A stretch of DNA of 61,943 bases, from IMG/VR virus record IMGVR_UViG_3300025120_000046, positions 1 to 61,943 of that record; one strand, written 5' to 3'. The stretch's first letter is position 1. Every line of letters starts with the position of its first letter. Shown one piece after another: positions 42,583 through 50,644 of this stretch. The stretch is from a virus. The position numbers and the translations under genes are program-made. The notes under the pieces are model-generated. The model saw only the letters and a program-made list of their open reading frames with translations, had not been told where the DNA came from and ran no database searches.

Positions 42583-43272
42583 ATGGAAAGAAACGGAAAA
42601 CAGTTTTATACAGTTGGGGGAAAATTAATTGATATTTCAAATTGGAATATTAGTGGAAGTATTGCTGACTTTGAAAAAAATTATGGCTGGGAAGGTGCAA
42701 TGGCTTATGGAAATTTAGTTCATGATGAATTAAACCAACATGGTCCAGGAATCCAACCAGGAGATGTATATTTAGACTTGGGGGCAAATATAGGTATGTC
42801 GGCTTTAAGAGCTGAATTGTGTGGTGCCTCTAAATTATATTGCATTGAACCAGATCCGGGTGTATATAAAGCTTTAGAAATAAATAAATCAGATAAATGG
42901 GAAACATTTAATTTAGCAATTGCTGATTATGATGGAGAAATAAATATACCTAGATGGCCTAATTGGAGAGATAATGTTTTACGTTCTTGTATTACTTTAG
43001 AAAATTTTATTTATTCTAATAAAATCCCACACATTGATTATATGAAAGTAGATATTGAAGGACATGAAATTCAAATTATGCCTCAAATTACTAAAGCAAT
43101 ATACAGTAAAATTTCTAAAATATTTGTAGAATATCATGAGGACACTACAATTTCTAATGAAGAAAGAGATACAAATAGATTAAAATTTATTAAATCAATC
43201 AAATCAAAAGGTTATAATAATTTTCATGTTCATCTTGGATGGGCTCAAAGTTGGTTGTATTTTTGGAAATAA
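42583..43272 (+). CDS. FkbM-family SAM-dependent methyltransferase
   Basis: A 229-residue protein with the FkbM methyltransferase pattern. The SAM-binding motif is VYLDLGANIGMSALRAE (about residues 63-79). The acidic strand YCIEPDPGVYKALE, then DYMKVDIEGHEIQIM (motif with D-x-E-G-x-E) and IFVEYHED are typical. FkbM enzymes O-methylate sugars or other hydroxyls, often on cell-surface glycans. It starts 2 bases after the cupin gene. Modification of host surface or phage glycan is plausible. Confidence 0.88.
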   Translation: MERNGKQFYTVGGKLIDISNWNISGSIADFEKNYGWEGAMAYGNLVHDELNQHGPGIQPGDVYLDLGANIGMSALRAELCGASKLYCIEPDPGVYKALEINKSDKWETFNLAIADYDGEINIPRWPNWRDNVLRSCITLENFIYSNKIPHIDYMKVDIEGHEIQIMPQITKAIYSKISKIFVEYHEDTTISNEERDTNRLKFIKSIKSKGYNNFHVHLGWAQSWLYFWK

Positions 43273-43282
43273 ATAATAAGTT

Positions 43283-43813
43283 ATGAAAATAGGTTTTTGT
43301 GGAACAATGTCAGTAGGTAAAACAACTTTAGTTAATGCTTTAGCTGAATTATCTGAATTTAAAGATTATAAGTCAACAACAGAACGATCTAAATATTTAA
43401 TGGGGTTAGGTATTCCTTTAAATACTGATTCTACAGTTAAAGGTCAAGCTGTATTTTTAGCTGAAAGAGCTAGTGAATTAATGAATGATAATATTATTAC
43501 TGATAGAACTATTATTGATGTAATGGCGTTTGCTAAATGTTCTAAATCAATGAATTATATAGAAGCAAATGATTTTTGTCATTTTGCAAGTAATATGTTA
43601 AATGAGTATGATTATATATTTTATGTATCTCCTGAAGGTGTTGACATAGAAAATAATGGAGTTAGAGAAACTAATGCAGATTATAGAAAACAAATTGATG
43701 AGGCAATTCAACTATTAATTATTAAATATAGGCATAAAATTAAAAATTTAGTTGAAATTAAAGGATCAACAAAAGAGCGTATAAAATCAGTTAAACTATC
43801 AGTCCTTTCGTGA
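43283..43813 (+). CDS. AAA_28/NadR-like P-loop kinase
   Basis: A 176-residue P-loop protein: Walker A GTMSVGKTTL (residues 7-16), then TTERSKYLMGLGIPL, ERASELMNDNIITDRTIIDV (D-R as in nucleoside and NadR-type kinases), YDYIFYVSPEG and a LID-like ETNADYRKQID. It resembles small phage kinases of nucleosides or nicotinamide riboside. The substrate is not determined. It ends the middle-type operon, and a late box begins at the base after its TGA. Confidence 0.8.
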   Translation: MKIGFCGTMSVGKTTLVNALAELSEFKDYKSTTERSKYLMGLGIPLNTDSTVKGQAVFLAERASELMNDNIITDRTIIDVMAFAKCSKSMNYIEANDFCHFASNMLNEYDYIFYVSPEGVDIENNGVRETNADYRKQIDEAIQLLIIKYRHKIKNLVEIKGSTKERIKSVKLSVLS

Positions 43814-43822
43814 TATTTATAA
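43814..43822 (+). promoter_or_regulatory. Late-type box TATTTATAA
   Basis: Abuts the TGA of the kinase gene and ends 16 bases before the ATG at 43839, opening the head gene region. Confidence 0.72.
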
Positions 43823-43838
43823 CCAAAATACTCTTAAA

Positions 43839-44192
43839 ATGAAAAAATCTGAATTAAAGGCATCAATAAAAGAAGAAATAATTGAAATATTATCTGAAGC
43901 AGAAACAGCAGATGATATTAGTGATAAAGCAAAGGCACAAGCTGAATTAAATAAGGAATTAGAAAAAACTAAAGAACTTACTTCAGAAGCAGATGATGAT
44001 GAACCTACAACATCACAATTAAAAGGTGACTCTGTATCTAAATTAGGTACTAAATTACAACAAACAACAGCAGAAATGAAACGAGTAGTTAAAAAATGGA
44101 AAGATGCTGAAGGTGCTGAAAAAGTTAAATTAACTGATAGATTAAGAGAATTAACAAAAATTAAAAAAGAGATAGAATCTCTACTACAATAA
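43839..44192 (+). CDS. Predicted capsid-targeted small protein
   Basis: A 117-residue highly charged helical protein. The N-terminus MKKSELKASIKEEIIEILSE with LSE|A at residues 18-21 is nearly the same design as at 34460 and 49271. The rest is a helical coiled coil (MKRVVKKWKDAEGAEKVKL). It starts 16 bases after a late box and belongs to the head gene run. Cleavage by gp21 and packaging are inferred. Confidence 0.62.
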   Translation: MKKSELKASIKEEIIEILSEAETADDISDKAKAQAELNKELEKTKELTSEADDDEPTTSQLKGDSVSKLGTKLQQTTAEMKRVVKKWKDAEGAEKVKLTDRLRELTKIKKEIESLLQ

Positions 44193-44196
44193 AGTT

Positions 44197-44499
44197 ATGA
44201 AAAACATTTGGAAAATTATTTTAGCAATTGGAGGAACAATTGCAGGTATATTAGCTATATTTGCTTCTTCAAAATCCAACCAAAGTAAAAAAGAATTTAA
44301 TAAACGAGTTAAAGCTAATAATAATAAATTAGATTTTATTACAAATCAATCTGCTGGAGTAGAAAAAAAGAAAAAAGCTACAAAAGCAAAAATTAAAAAA
44401 ACATCTACTAAAATTAAATCAACAAAATCAAAAGTAAAAAGTACTAAAAATGCTAAAAATACAGTAGATAGTTTTGAAAAGAAGTACAGAAAAAAATAA
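44197..44499 (+). CDS. Lysine-rich membrane protein
   Basis: A 100-residue protein with one N-terminal membrane segment (about 5-24, WKIILAIGGTIAGILAIFAS) and a tail with about 30 lysines in repeats such as KKTSTKIKSTKSKVKSTKN. The tail would be cytoplasmic or bind nucleic acid or anionic lipid. It lies just before a spanin-like gene, so a holin-like or lysis-related role is possible, but nothing in the sequence proves it. Confidence 0.62.
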   Translation: MKNIWKIILAIGGTIAGILAIFASSKSNQSKKEFNKRVKANNNKLDFITNQSAGVEKKKKATKAKIKKTSTKIKSTKSKVKSTKNAKNTVDSFEKKYRKK

Positions 44500-44500
44500 C

Positions 44501-44881
44501 ATGAAAAATATATTGTTAATTTTATTAACGATTATAACATTTAATTGTTATAGTCAGTCTACAGTTGAAATTCCTCAAGATGAACTAGAAGAATTTTTTT
44601 TAGCTATTGATACCCTTAAACAACAAGATTCAGTTAAATCAGTTTTAATAACAGATTTAGAACTTCAAATAAAAAATTATACATTATTATCACAGCAAGA
44701 TAGTTTAATTCTTAATTATAGATCTCAAGAAATTACTTTACTAAAAGATCAAATTAAATTATATGATAATAGGTTAAATCAAGTAGATAAATGGTATAAA
44801 AAACCTTGGGTGGGTGTAGTAGGAGGAGTTGTAGGTACACTATTTACAATTCATATAATAGATTACTCATTACCTAAATAA
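44501..44881 (+). CDS. Candidate spanin-like protein (signal peptide, coiled coil, C-terminal membrane segment)
   Basis: A 126-residue protein starting at ATG 44501 (an in-frame ATG 27 bases upstream lies inside the previous gene). N-terminal signal MKNILLILLTIITFNCYSQ; the cysteine could be lipidated, or cleavage may follow the YSQ that is typical of Flavobacteria. A coiled coil spans about residues 27-95 (LELQIKNYTLLSQQDSLIL, ITLLKDQIKLYDNRLN). A C-terminal membrane segment VGVVGGVVGTLFTIHIIDY ends the protein. This topology fits a unimolecular spanin, which fuses inner and outer membranes during lysis. Its stop overlaps the terminase ATG. Confidence 0.65.
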   Translation: MKNILLILLTIITFNCYSQSTVEIPQDELEEFFLAIDTLKQQDSVKSVLITDLELQIKNYTLLSQQDSLILNYRSQEITLLKDQIKLYDNRLNQVDKWYKKPWVGVVGGVVGTLFTIHIIDYSLPK

Positions 44882-46461
44882 TGGCTGAGGATATAAAAAA
44901 AATAATAAGACAAGAATATTTAAAATGTGCTAAAGATCCTGCTCATTTTATGAAAAAATACTGTTTTATTCAACACCCACAAAGAGGTAGAATACAATTT
45001 GGTTTATATCCATTTCAAGAAAAAGCATTACATTTATTTAGAGATAACCCATACTCAATTATTCTTAAGTCTAGACAGTTAGGTATATCAACTCTATCAG
45101 CTGGTTATTCTTTGTGGTTAATGTTATTTCATAAAGATAAAAATGTATTATGTATTGCAACTAAGCAGGAAACAGCACGTAACATGGTTACTAAGGTTAA
45201 GTTTATGTATGATAACTTACCTTCATGGTTATCAATTAAAGCTGATGAAAATAATAAATTATCATTAAGATTAAGTAATGGATCAATAATTAAAGCAACA
45301 TCAGCAAGTAGTGATGCTGGTAGATCAGAAGCAGTATCCTTACTATTAATTGATGAGGCTGCCTTTATTGATAATATTGGAGAAATTTGGGCATCATCAC
45401 AGCAAACATTAGCTACAGGGGGTGGGGCTATAGTATTAAGTACACCTTATGGTACTGGGAATTGGTTCCATAAAACATGGGTTAACGCTGAATCAGGTGA
45501 AAATCAATTCTTACCAATTAAATTACCATGGTGGGTTCACCCCGAAAGAAATCAAGAATGGAGAGATGAACAAGATTCATTATTAGGTGATCCTAGATTA
45601 GCAGCACAAGAATGTGATTGTGATTTTAGTACCTCAGGTGATATAGTATTTTACTCTGAATGGATTGATTTCTTAAAAGAAACAACTATAAAAGATCCAA
45701 TGGAAAGAAGAGGTGTAGATCAAAATTTATGGATTTGGGAAGCAGCTGACTATTCTAGAGAATATATGGTTACAGCTGATGTAGCTAGAGGTGATGGTAA
45801 AGATTTTTCAGCATGTCATGTAATGGATATAGCAACAAACACACAAGTAGCAGAATATAAAGGACAAATGCCACCCAAAGAATTTGGATATTTTTTAACT
45901 GGTTTAGCTACAGAATTTAATAACGCAATGTTAGTAGTTGAAAATGCTAATATAGGTTGGGCAACATTAGATGCAGTTAGAGAAAGAGGATATAGAAACT
46001 TATATCAGTCTCCAAAATCAGATGCATTAACCGCAGAATCTTTTTTAAGAGTATATGAAGGCAATTCAGAGATGGTACCTGGTTTTACAATGTCAATGAA
46101 AACTAGACCACTTTGTATCAATAAATTTAGAGAATTTGTTGGTGATAAATCAGTAACTATACGTTCAAAGCGTTTACTTGAAGAAATGAAAGTGTTTGTT
46201 TGGAAAAACGGAAGGCCAGAAGCCCAAACAGGCTACAACGATGACTTGGTTATGTCATTTGGGATTGGTATGTTTCTACGAGACACGTCGTTAAAATTTC
46301 AACAACAAAGTTTAGATATGGCAAGAGCAGCATTAGGAGGAATTAAAAGTAATAGAGCTAGTCAAACAGGGGCATACACTGGTTTAGGAAGAGAAATTGC
46401 AAACCCATATAAAGTAGAAATAGATGGAAAGCCTCATGACATAAAATGGTTATTAGGGTAA
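44881..46461 (+). CDS. 17: Large terminase subunit (T4 gp17-like)
   Basis: A 526-residue packaging motor and nuclease. The ATPase has Walker A SRQLGIST (residues 64-71) and Walker B LLLIDEAAF (residues 154-162). The RNase H-like nuclease has VTADVARGDGKDFSA (first catalytic Asp), VVENANIGWAT and the last acidic residue in GYNDDLVMSF. It cuts concatemers and pumps DNA into the prohead through the portal. T4 gp17 has 610 residues, so this version is compact. No intron or insertion is seen. No small terminase (gp16) is recognised. Confidence 0.95.
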   Translation: MAEDIKKIIRQEYLKCAKDPAHFMKKYCFIQHPQRGRIQFGLYPFQEKALHLFRDNPYSIILKSRQLGISTLSAGYSLWLMLFHKDKNVLCIATKQETARNMVTKVKFMYDNLPSWLSIKADENNKLSLRLSNGSIIKATSASSDAGRSEAVSLLLIDEAAFIDNIGEIWASSQQTLATGGGAIVLSTPYGTGNWFHKTWVNAESGENQFLPIKLPWWVHPERNQEWRDEQDSLLGDPRLAAQECDCDFSTSGDIVFYSEWIDFLKETTIKDPMERRGVDQNLWIWEAADYSREYMVTADVARGDGKDFSACHVMDIATNTQVAEYKGQMPPKEFGYFLTGLATEFNNAMLVVENANIGWATLDAVRERGYRNLYQSPKSDALTAESFLRVYEGNSEMVPGFTMSMKTRPLCINKFREFVGDKSVTIRSKRLLEEMKVFVWKNGRPEAQTGYNDDLVMSFGIGMFLRDTSLKFQQQSLDMARAALGGIKSNRASQTGAYTGLGREIANPYKVEIDGKPHDIKWLLG

Positions 46462-46470
46462 TAAATATTA

Positions 46471-46479
46471 TATTTATAA
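46471..46479 (+). promoter_or_regulatory. Late-type box TATTTATAA
   Basis: Palindromic TATTTATAAATA, ending 11 bases before the portal ATG at 46491. Confidence 0.72.
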
Positions 46480-46490
46480 ATAAATAAAAC

Positions 46491-48389
46491 ATGGCAGATA
46501 CAGGTTTATTTTCAAGATTAAGAAGATTATTTTCTACAGACGTAATTATTCGTAATGTAGGAGGTGCTCAATTAAAAGTTTTTGATGTTAATAAAATACA
46601 ACAATCAGGGGAGATTGAAACAAATACATTAGTAGATAGATTTAATAGAATTTATTCTAATTCATCAACATCCTTATGGGGCCAACAATCCCATTTTAAT
46701 TATCAATACTTAAGACCACAACTATATTCAGAGTATGATGCAATGGATACAGATGCAATTGTAGCATCAGCATTAGATATTATAGCTGATGAATCTACTC
46801 TTAAAAACGATATGGGAGAAGTATTACAAATTAAATCCCCAGATGAAGATATACAAAAAATACTTTATAATTTATTTTATGATGTATTAAATATAGAATT
46901 TAATCTTTGGCCTTGGGTTAGAAATTTAGCTAAATATGGTGATTTTTTCCTTAAATTAGAAATAGCAGAAAAATATGGTGTTTATAATGTAATACCTTAT
47001 ACTGCGTTTCATATTGAAAGAATGGAAGGTTTAGATCAAGAAAACCCAACTGAAGTAAAATTTAGATTTTCTCCAGATGGTGTTTCTGCTTCTGATTATG
47101 GTTATTATAATGTACCTAATACTGGAACATTTGAAAATGCTATTATATTTGATAATTATGAAATGGCTCATTTTAGATTATTAACAAATATGAATTTTTT
47201 ACCTTATGGTAGATCATATATTGAGCCAGCTAGAAAATTATTTAAACAATATGTGTTAATGGAAGATGCTATGTTAATCCATAGAATTGTTCGTGCACCA
47301 GAAAAACGTATTTTCTATATGAACGTTGGAGCAATACCTCCAAATGAAGTAGATGCGTTTATGGAAAAAACATTAAGTAAACTTAAACGTACTCCTCACG
47401 TAGATGAAAAAACAGGTGAGTACAATTTAAGATACAACATGCAAAACCTACTTGAAGATTATTACATACCAGTTAGAGGTAATGATGCAAGTACTAAAAT
47501 TGAAAGTGCTAATGGTTTACAGTGGGATGGTATTGCTGATGTTGAGTATTTAAGAGATAAATTATTTGCTGCTCTTAAAGTGCCTAAAGCCTTTATGGGT
47601 TATGATGAAAACACAGACGGTAAAGCTACATTAGCAGCCCAAGATATTAGATTTGCTCGTACAATTGAAAGAATACAAAGAATTGTAGTTTCGGAATTAT
47701 ATAAAATAGCATTAGTTCATTTATATACTCAAGGTTATAAAGATGAACAATTAGCTAATTTTGAATTATCATTAACTACTCCATCTATTATTTATGATCA
47801 AGAAAGAGTAGCATTAATGAAAGAAAAAATGGATTTAGCTGCTCAAATGGTTGAAACAAATATATTCCCAACTGATTTTATTTATGATCATTTATTCCAT
47901 TTAAGTGAAGATCAATATGATGACTTTAGAGATTTAATTAGAGAAGATGCTAAACGTAAGTTTAGAATTACTCAAATTGAAGCTGAAGGTAATGACCCAG
48001 TTGAAACAGGTCAATCATATGGTACACCTCATGATTTAGCTTCACTATATGGTAAAGGAAGAATGTATTCAAACCCAGGTGATACCCCAGAACCAAATGA
48101 TAAAGGTCAATATATAGGAGATAGAAAAACTCCATTAGGTAGACCTAAAGAAAAAGCATCTAAACGAAATACTCAAGATGATAATTTCGGTAAAGATAGA
48201 TTAGGTACTAAAGGTATGAAAAGAGATTATAATGATCCTAAAAAAAGTTCTTTAGCATTAGAAAGTAATGCTGAGTTTGCTAAGCATCAATCTATGTTAA
48301 AATCAATTTCTAAAAAGAAAAAGTTGGTATTTGAGCAAAATAACGCAGAAAGTTCGTTACTTGATGAATCAAACATTAAGGAACAGTAA
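46491..48389 (+). CDS. 20: Portal protein (T4 gp20-like)
   Basis: A 632-residue protein of the T4 gp20 portal family. Recognisable stretches are the N-terminal DTDAIVASALDIIADESTLK, FFLKLEIAEKYGVYNVIPYT, LLTNMNFLPYGRSYIEPARK, MEDAMLIHRIVRAPEKRIFY and DKLFAALKVPKAFMGYDE. It forms the dodecameric ring for DNA entry and the start point for capsid assembly. T4 gp20 has 524 residues; the surplus is a charged C-terminal tail of about 80 residues after GRPKEKASKR, ending in SNIKEQ. Confidence 0.95.
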   Translation: MADTGLFSRLRRLFSTDVIIRNVGGAQLKVFDVNKIQQSGEIETNTLVDRFNRIYSNSSTSLWGQQSHFNYQYLRPQLYSEYDAMDTDAIVASALDIIADESTLKNDMGEVLQIKSPDEDIQKILYNLFYDVLNIEFNLWPWVRNLAKYGDFFLKLEIAEKYGVYNVIPYTAFHIERMEGLDQENPTEVKFRFSPDGVSASDYGYYNVPNTGTFENAIIFDNYEMAHFRLLTNMNFLPYGRSYIEPARKLFKQYVLMEDAMLIHRIVRAPEKRIFYMNVGAIPPNEVDAFMEKTLSKLKRTPHVDEKTGEYNLRYNMQNLLEDYYIPVRGNDASTKIESANGLQWDGIADVEYLRDKLFAALKVPKAFMGYDENTDGKATLAAQDIRFARTIERIQRIVVSELYKIALVHLYTQGYKDEQLANFELSLTTPSIIYDQERVALMKEKMDLAAQMVETNIFPTDFIYDHLFHLSEDQYDDFRDLIREDAKRKFRITQIEAEGNDPVETGQSYGTPHDLASLYGKGRMYSNPGDTPEPNDKGQYIGDRKTPLGRPKEKASKRNTQDDNFGKDRLGTKGMKRDYNDPKKSSLALESNAEFAKHQSMLKSISKKKKLVFEQNNAESSLLDESNIKEQ

Positions 48390-48397
48390 TTTTAGTA

Positions 48398-48406
48398 TAT
48401 TTATAA
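48398..48406 (+). promoter_or_regulatory. Late-type box TATTTATAA
   Basis: 9 bases after the portal gene and 14 before the ATG at 48421. Confidence 0.7.
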
Positions 48407-48420
48407 AAAAATAAGTATTG

Positions 48421-49278
48421 ATGTATATAAAACATTCAAAATTCAGGAATACGGGTATTTTATTTGAAGTAGTAGTTAGAAAAATTACTTCAGAGACTCT
48501 ATCAGGTAAAGATTCCCCCGCAATTAACATATTAAAAAAACATTTTGTTAATACAGAGTTAGGTAAAGAGTATAAATTGTATGAAACTACATTTAGATCT
48601 AAAAATTTAAATGATAGTAAGGCAAATACTATTTTAAATACAGTATTAGAACAATCTAAAAAGCTTAATAGAAGTAGGATTAGAAAAGAAAAATACAATT
48701 TAATAAGTGAGCTAAAATTGCATTATAATGTAGAAGATTTATTTAAAACCAAAATGAATGATTATAAAGCACAAGCATCACTTTATACTTTATTAGAAGC
48801 TTATAATACAGATAAACTAATAGATCCTAATCAAATTATAGATAATAAAGTAACTTTATTAGAATATTTAACATCTAAAGATGTAAATAGAAATAACGTA
48901 AAAGATGATATCATATCAGAATTTAAATCTCAAGATAAAGATATTCGTACATTAACATATCATGTAATGTTAGAAAAATTTAATGAAAAATATGATGAGT
49001 TAAATTTAAAACAAAAATCAATACTTAAAGAATTTATTGAGTCTGTAGATAATACATCTAGGTTAAAAGAATTTTATAATAATGAAGTTAAAATAATTAA
49101 AGAATCAATTAAATCTTCAATATCCAAAGTTAAAAGTGAAGTTGTTAAAATTAAATTAAATGAAGTTTCTTCTTTAATTAAAGAATTAGATAAAAGAACT
49201 ATTATTAAAAGTGATCATTTAGTTGATTTGTTACAATATCATTCATTATTAGAAGAATTAAATACAGCTCATGGATAG
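48421..49278 (+). CDS. Conserved head-region protein between portal and protease
   Basis: A 285-residue helical basic/acidic protein. I use ATG 48421 rather than the TTG one codon earlier. N-terminus MYIKHSKFRNTGILFEVVVR resembles a gene found between gp20 and gp21 in marine T4-like phages (TGILFELLVRQIT... type), whose role is unknown. The whole chain is helical with SILKEFIESVDNTSRLKEFY. It overlaps the next gene by 8 bases. Confidence 0.7.
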   Translation: MYIKHSKFRNTGILFEVVVRKITSETLSGKDSPAINILKKHFVNTELGKEYKLYETTFRSKNLNDSKANTILNTVLEQSKKLNRSRIRKEKYNLISELKLHYNVEDLFKTKMNDYKAQASLYTLLEAYNTDKLIDPNQIIDNKVTLLEYLTSKDVNRNNVKDDIISEFKSQDKDIRTLTYHVMLEKFNEKYDELNLKQKSILKEFIESVDNTSRLKEFYNNEVKIIKESIKSSISKVKSEVVKIKLNEVSSLIKELDKRTIIKSDHLVDLLQYHSLLEELNTAHG

Positions 49279-50641
49279 AACTAAAATAATTAATAAAGTA
49301 ATTAAAGAAATCCTATCAGAAGCTCCTGGAGATGATTTACCTAAAGTTGATAAAAGTGGTAAATCAAAAGTAGGAGATGTTAAAATTAGTAATGGTATAA
49401 AATCAACTATTACTAATATAGATAAAGAAACAGGAGCAATTAAGTGGGATATAGCTTATTTACCTAATTTTGATAAATTATTTGATGATGTAACTGATTT
49501 AGTGGGCACAGCAAAAGGTGTTTATACTAAAGCAAAAGGAGATGATGTATTAAGGGTAATATATGATGAAGCTCGTGTATTAAGAAATAAAATTCGTACA
49601 CATATTAGAAATGAATATCCTGAAGAATATAGAAGGATAACAATGAATGAAGGTGAATTAGAAGAAATGTCTACAACAGGTGGTGGAGCTGGATCAGCTA
49701 CATTTACACCAGGTACAGGAATGCAGTATGCAACACCATATGCATTTAAAAGAGTTAAAAAGAAAAAAGAAGAAGTTAAAGAAAATTTAAAAGATTATAT
49801 AAAAATATCTGAACCAAGTTTTAGGAAAGATAAAAATAATCCTAATTTCTTATCTGGGTATATAAAGTATGATACTGGAGGTGGTTCATCTATGGCATTA
49901 GGTAAAGAAACAATGTCAGGTCAAATCAGAAGATTAAGTTCAGCTGAAGCTGTAAGACAAATGGATAATATAGCTAAAAAGCTTAATGATAGTTTTGATA
50001 TAGAAGATATTGAAGTAACAGATTTAGAAAATGGTGTAGTTGAATTATTTGCTGTATCAGATGATTTTATAGATATGGATCCAAGATCTGAATTAAGTAT
50101 GGCTTTATTAGAAGTAGATGAAAAATGGGATAAGATTGCAAGAGATGAGTATGGCAAACCTTGGATGGAATTAAGTATTGCCCAAAAGCAAGAGATGCTA
50201 AGTTATGCGAATAGAGAGACAGAAAAGAAATTTGAAACAGATTTTGAAAGACGTAGAAAAGAAACATCTGATTATGTAGATGAAGGAATTGGAGCTTCAT
50301 TAGGCCCAGGTCCTAAAGCAAGTGCTGATGGAGTTAAAGATAATTCATACGTAAAAGAATTTGGGTATAAATTAGTACCTAAAAAAATTAAAGGATCAGG
50401 TTTAATAGTAAAACAACTATTTGAAGCTGCTGAATCAACAGATGACTTTCAAGGTGGAAGATTAAAAGCATTTGATCGCATTGAACAAGAAATAAATGAT
50501 ATTTATAAAATGTTGAGTAATGCTAAAAATGAAACAGCTGAATACTATAAAGAAAACCCAGGTTCATACTCTGTAGTAAAACCAACAGATTTAGTTTTAG
50601 ACTATATAAAAGATATTAAAGACTTATTAAAAGGAGAATAA
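49271..50641 (+). CDS. Head-region protein with capsid-targeting peptide and MCP-like segment
   Basis: A 456-residue protein. N-terminus MDRTKIINKVIKEILSEAPG has the LSE|A site at residues 15-18. Residues 128-151 read GELEEMSTTGGGAGSATFTP followed by GTGMQ, nearly identical to the segment after the presumed cleavage site of the major capsid protein (TGGGAGSGTFTP). A basic stretch KRVKKKKEEVKEN follows. The rest is alpha/beta with LEDGVVELFAVSDDF-type strands. No enzyme motif is recognised. It is probably a core or internal head protein processed by gp21. Confidence 0.68.
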   Translation: MDRTKIINKVIKEILSEAPGDDLPKVDKSGKSKVGDVKISNGIKSTITNIDKETGAIKWDIAYLPNFDKLFDDVTDLVGTAKGVYTKAKGDDVLRVIYDEARVLRNKIRTHIRNEYPEEYRRITMNEGELEEMSTTGGGAGSATFTPGTGMQYATPYAFKRVKKKKEEVKENLKDYIKISEPSFRKDKNNPNFLSGYIKYDTGGGSSMALGKETMSGQIRRLSSAEAVRQMDNIAKKLNDSFDIEDIEVTDLENGVVELFAVSDDFIDMDPRSELSMALLEVDEKWDKIARDEYGKPWMELSIAQKQEMLSYANRETEKKFETDFERRRKETSDYVDEGIGASLGPGPKASADGVKDNSYVKEFGYKLVPKKIKGSGLIVKQLFEAAESTDDFQGGRLKAFDRIEQEINDIYKMLSNAKNETAEYYKENPGSYSVVKPTDLVLDYIKDIKDLLKGE

Positions 50642-50644
50642 AAA

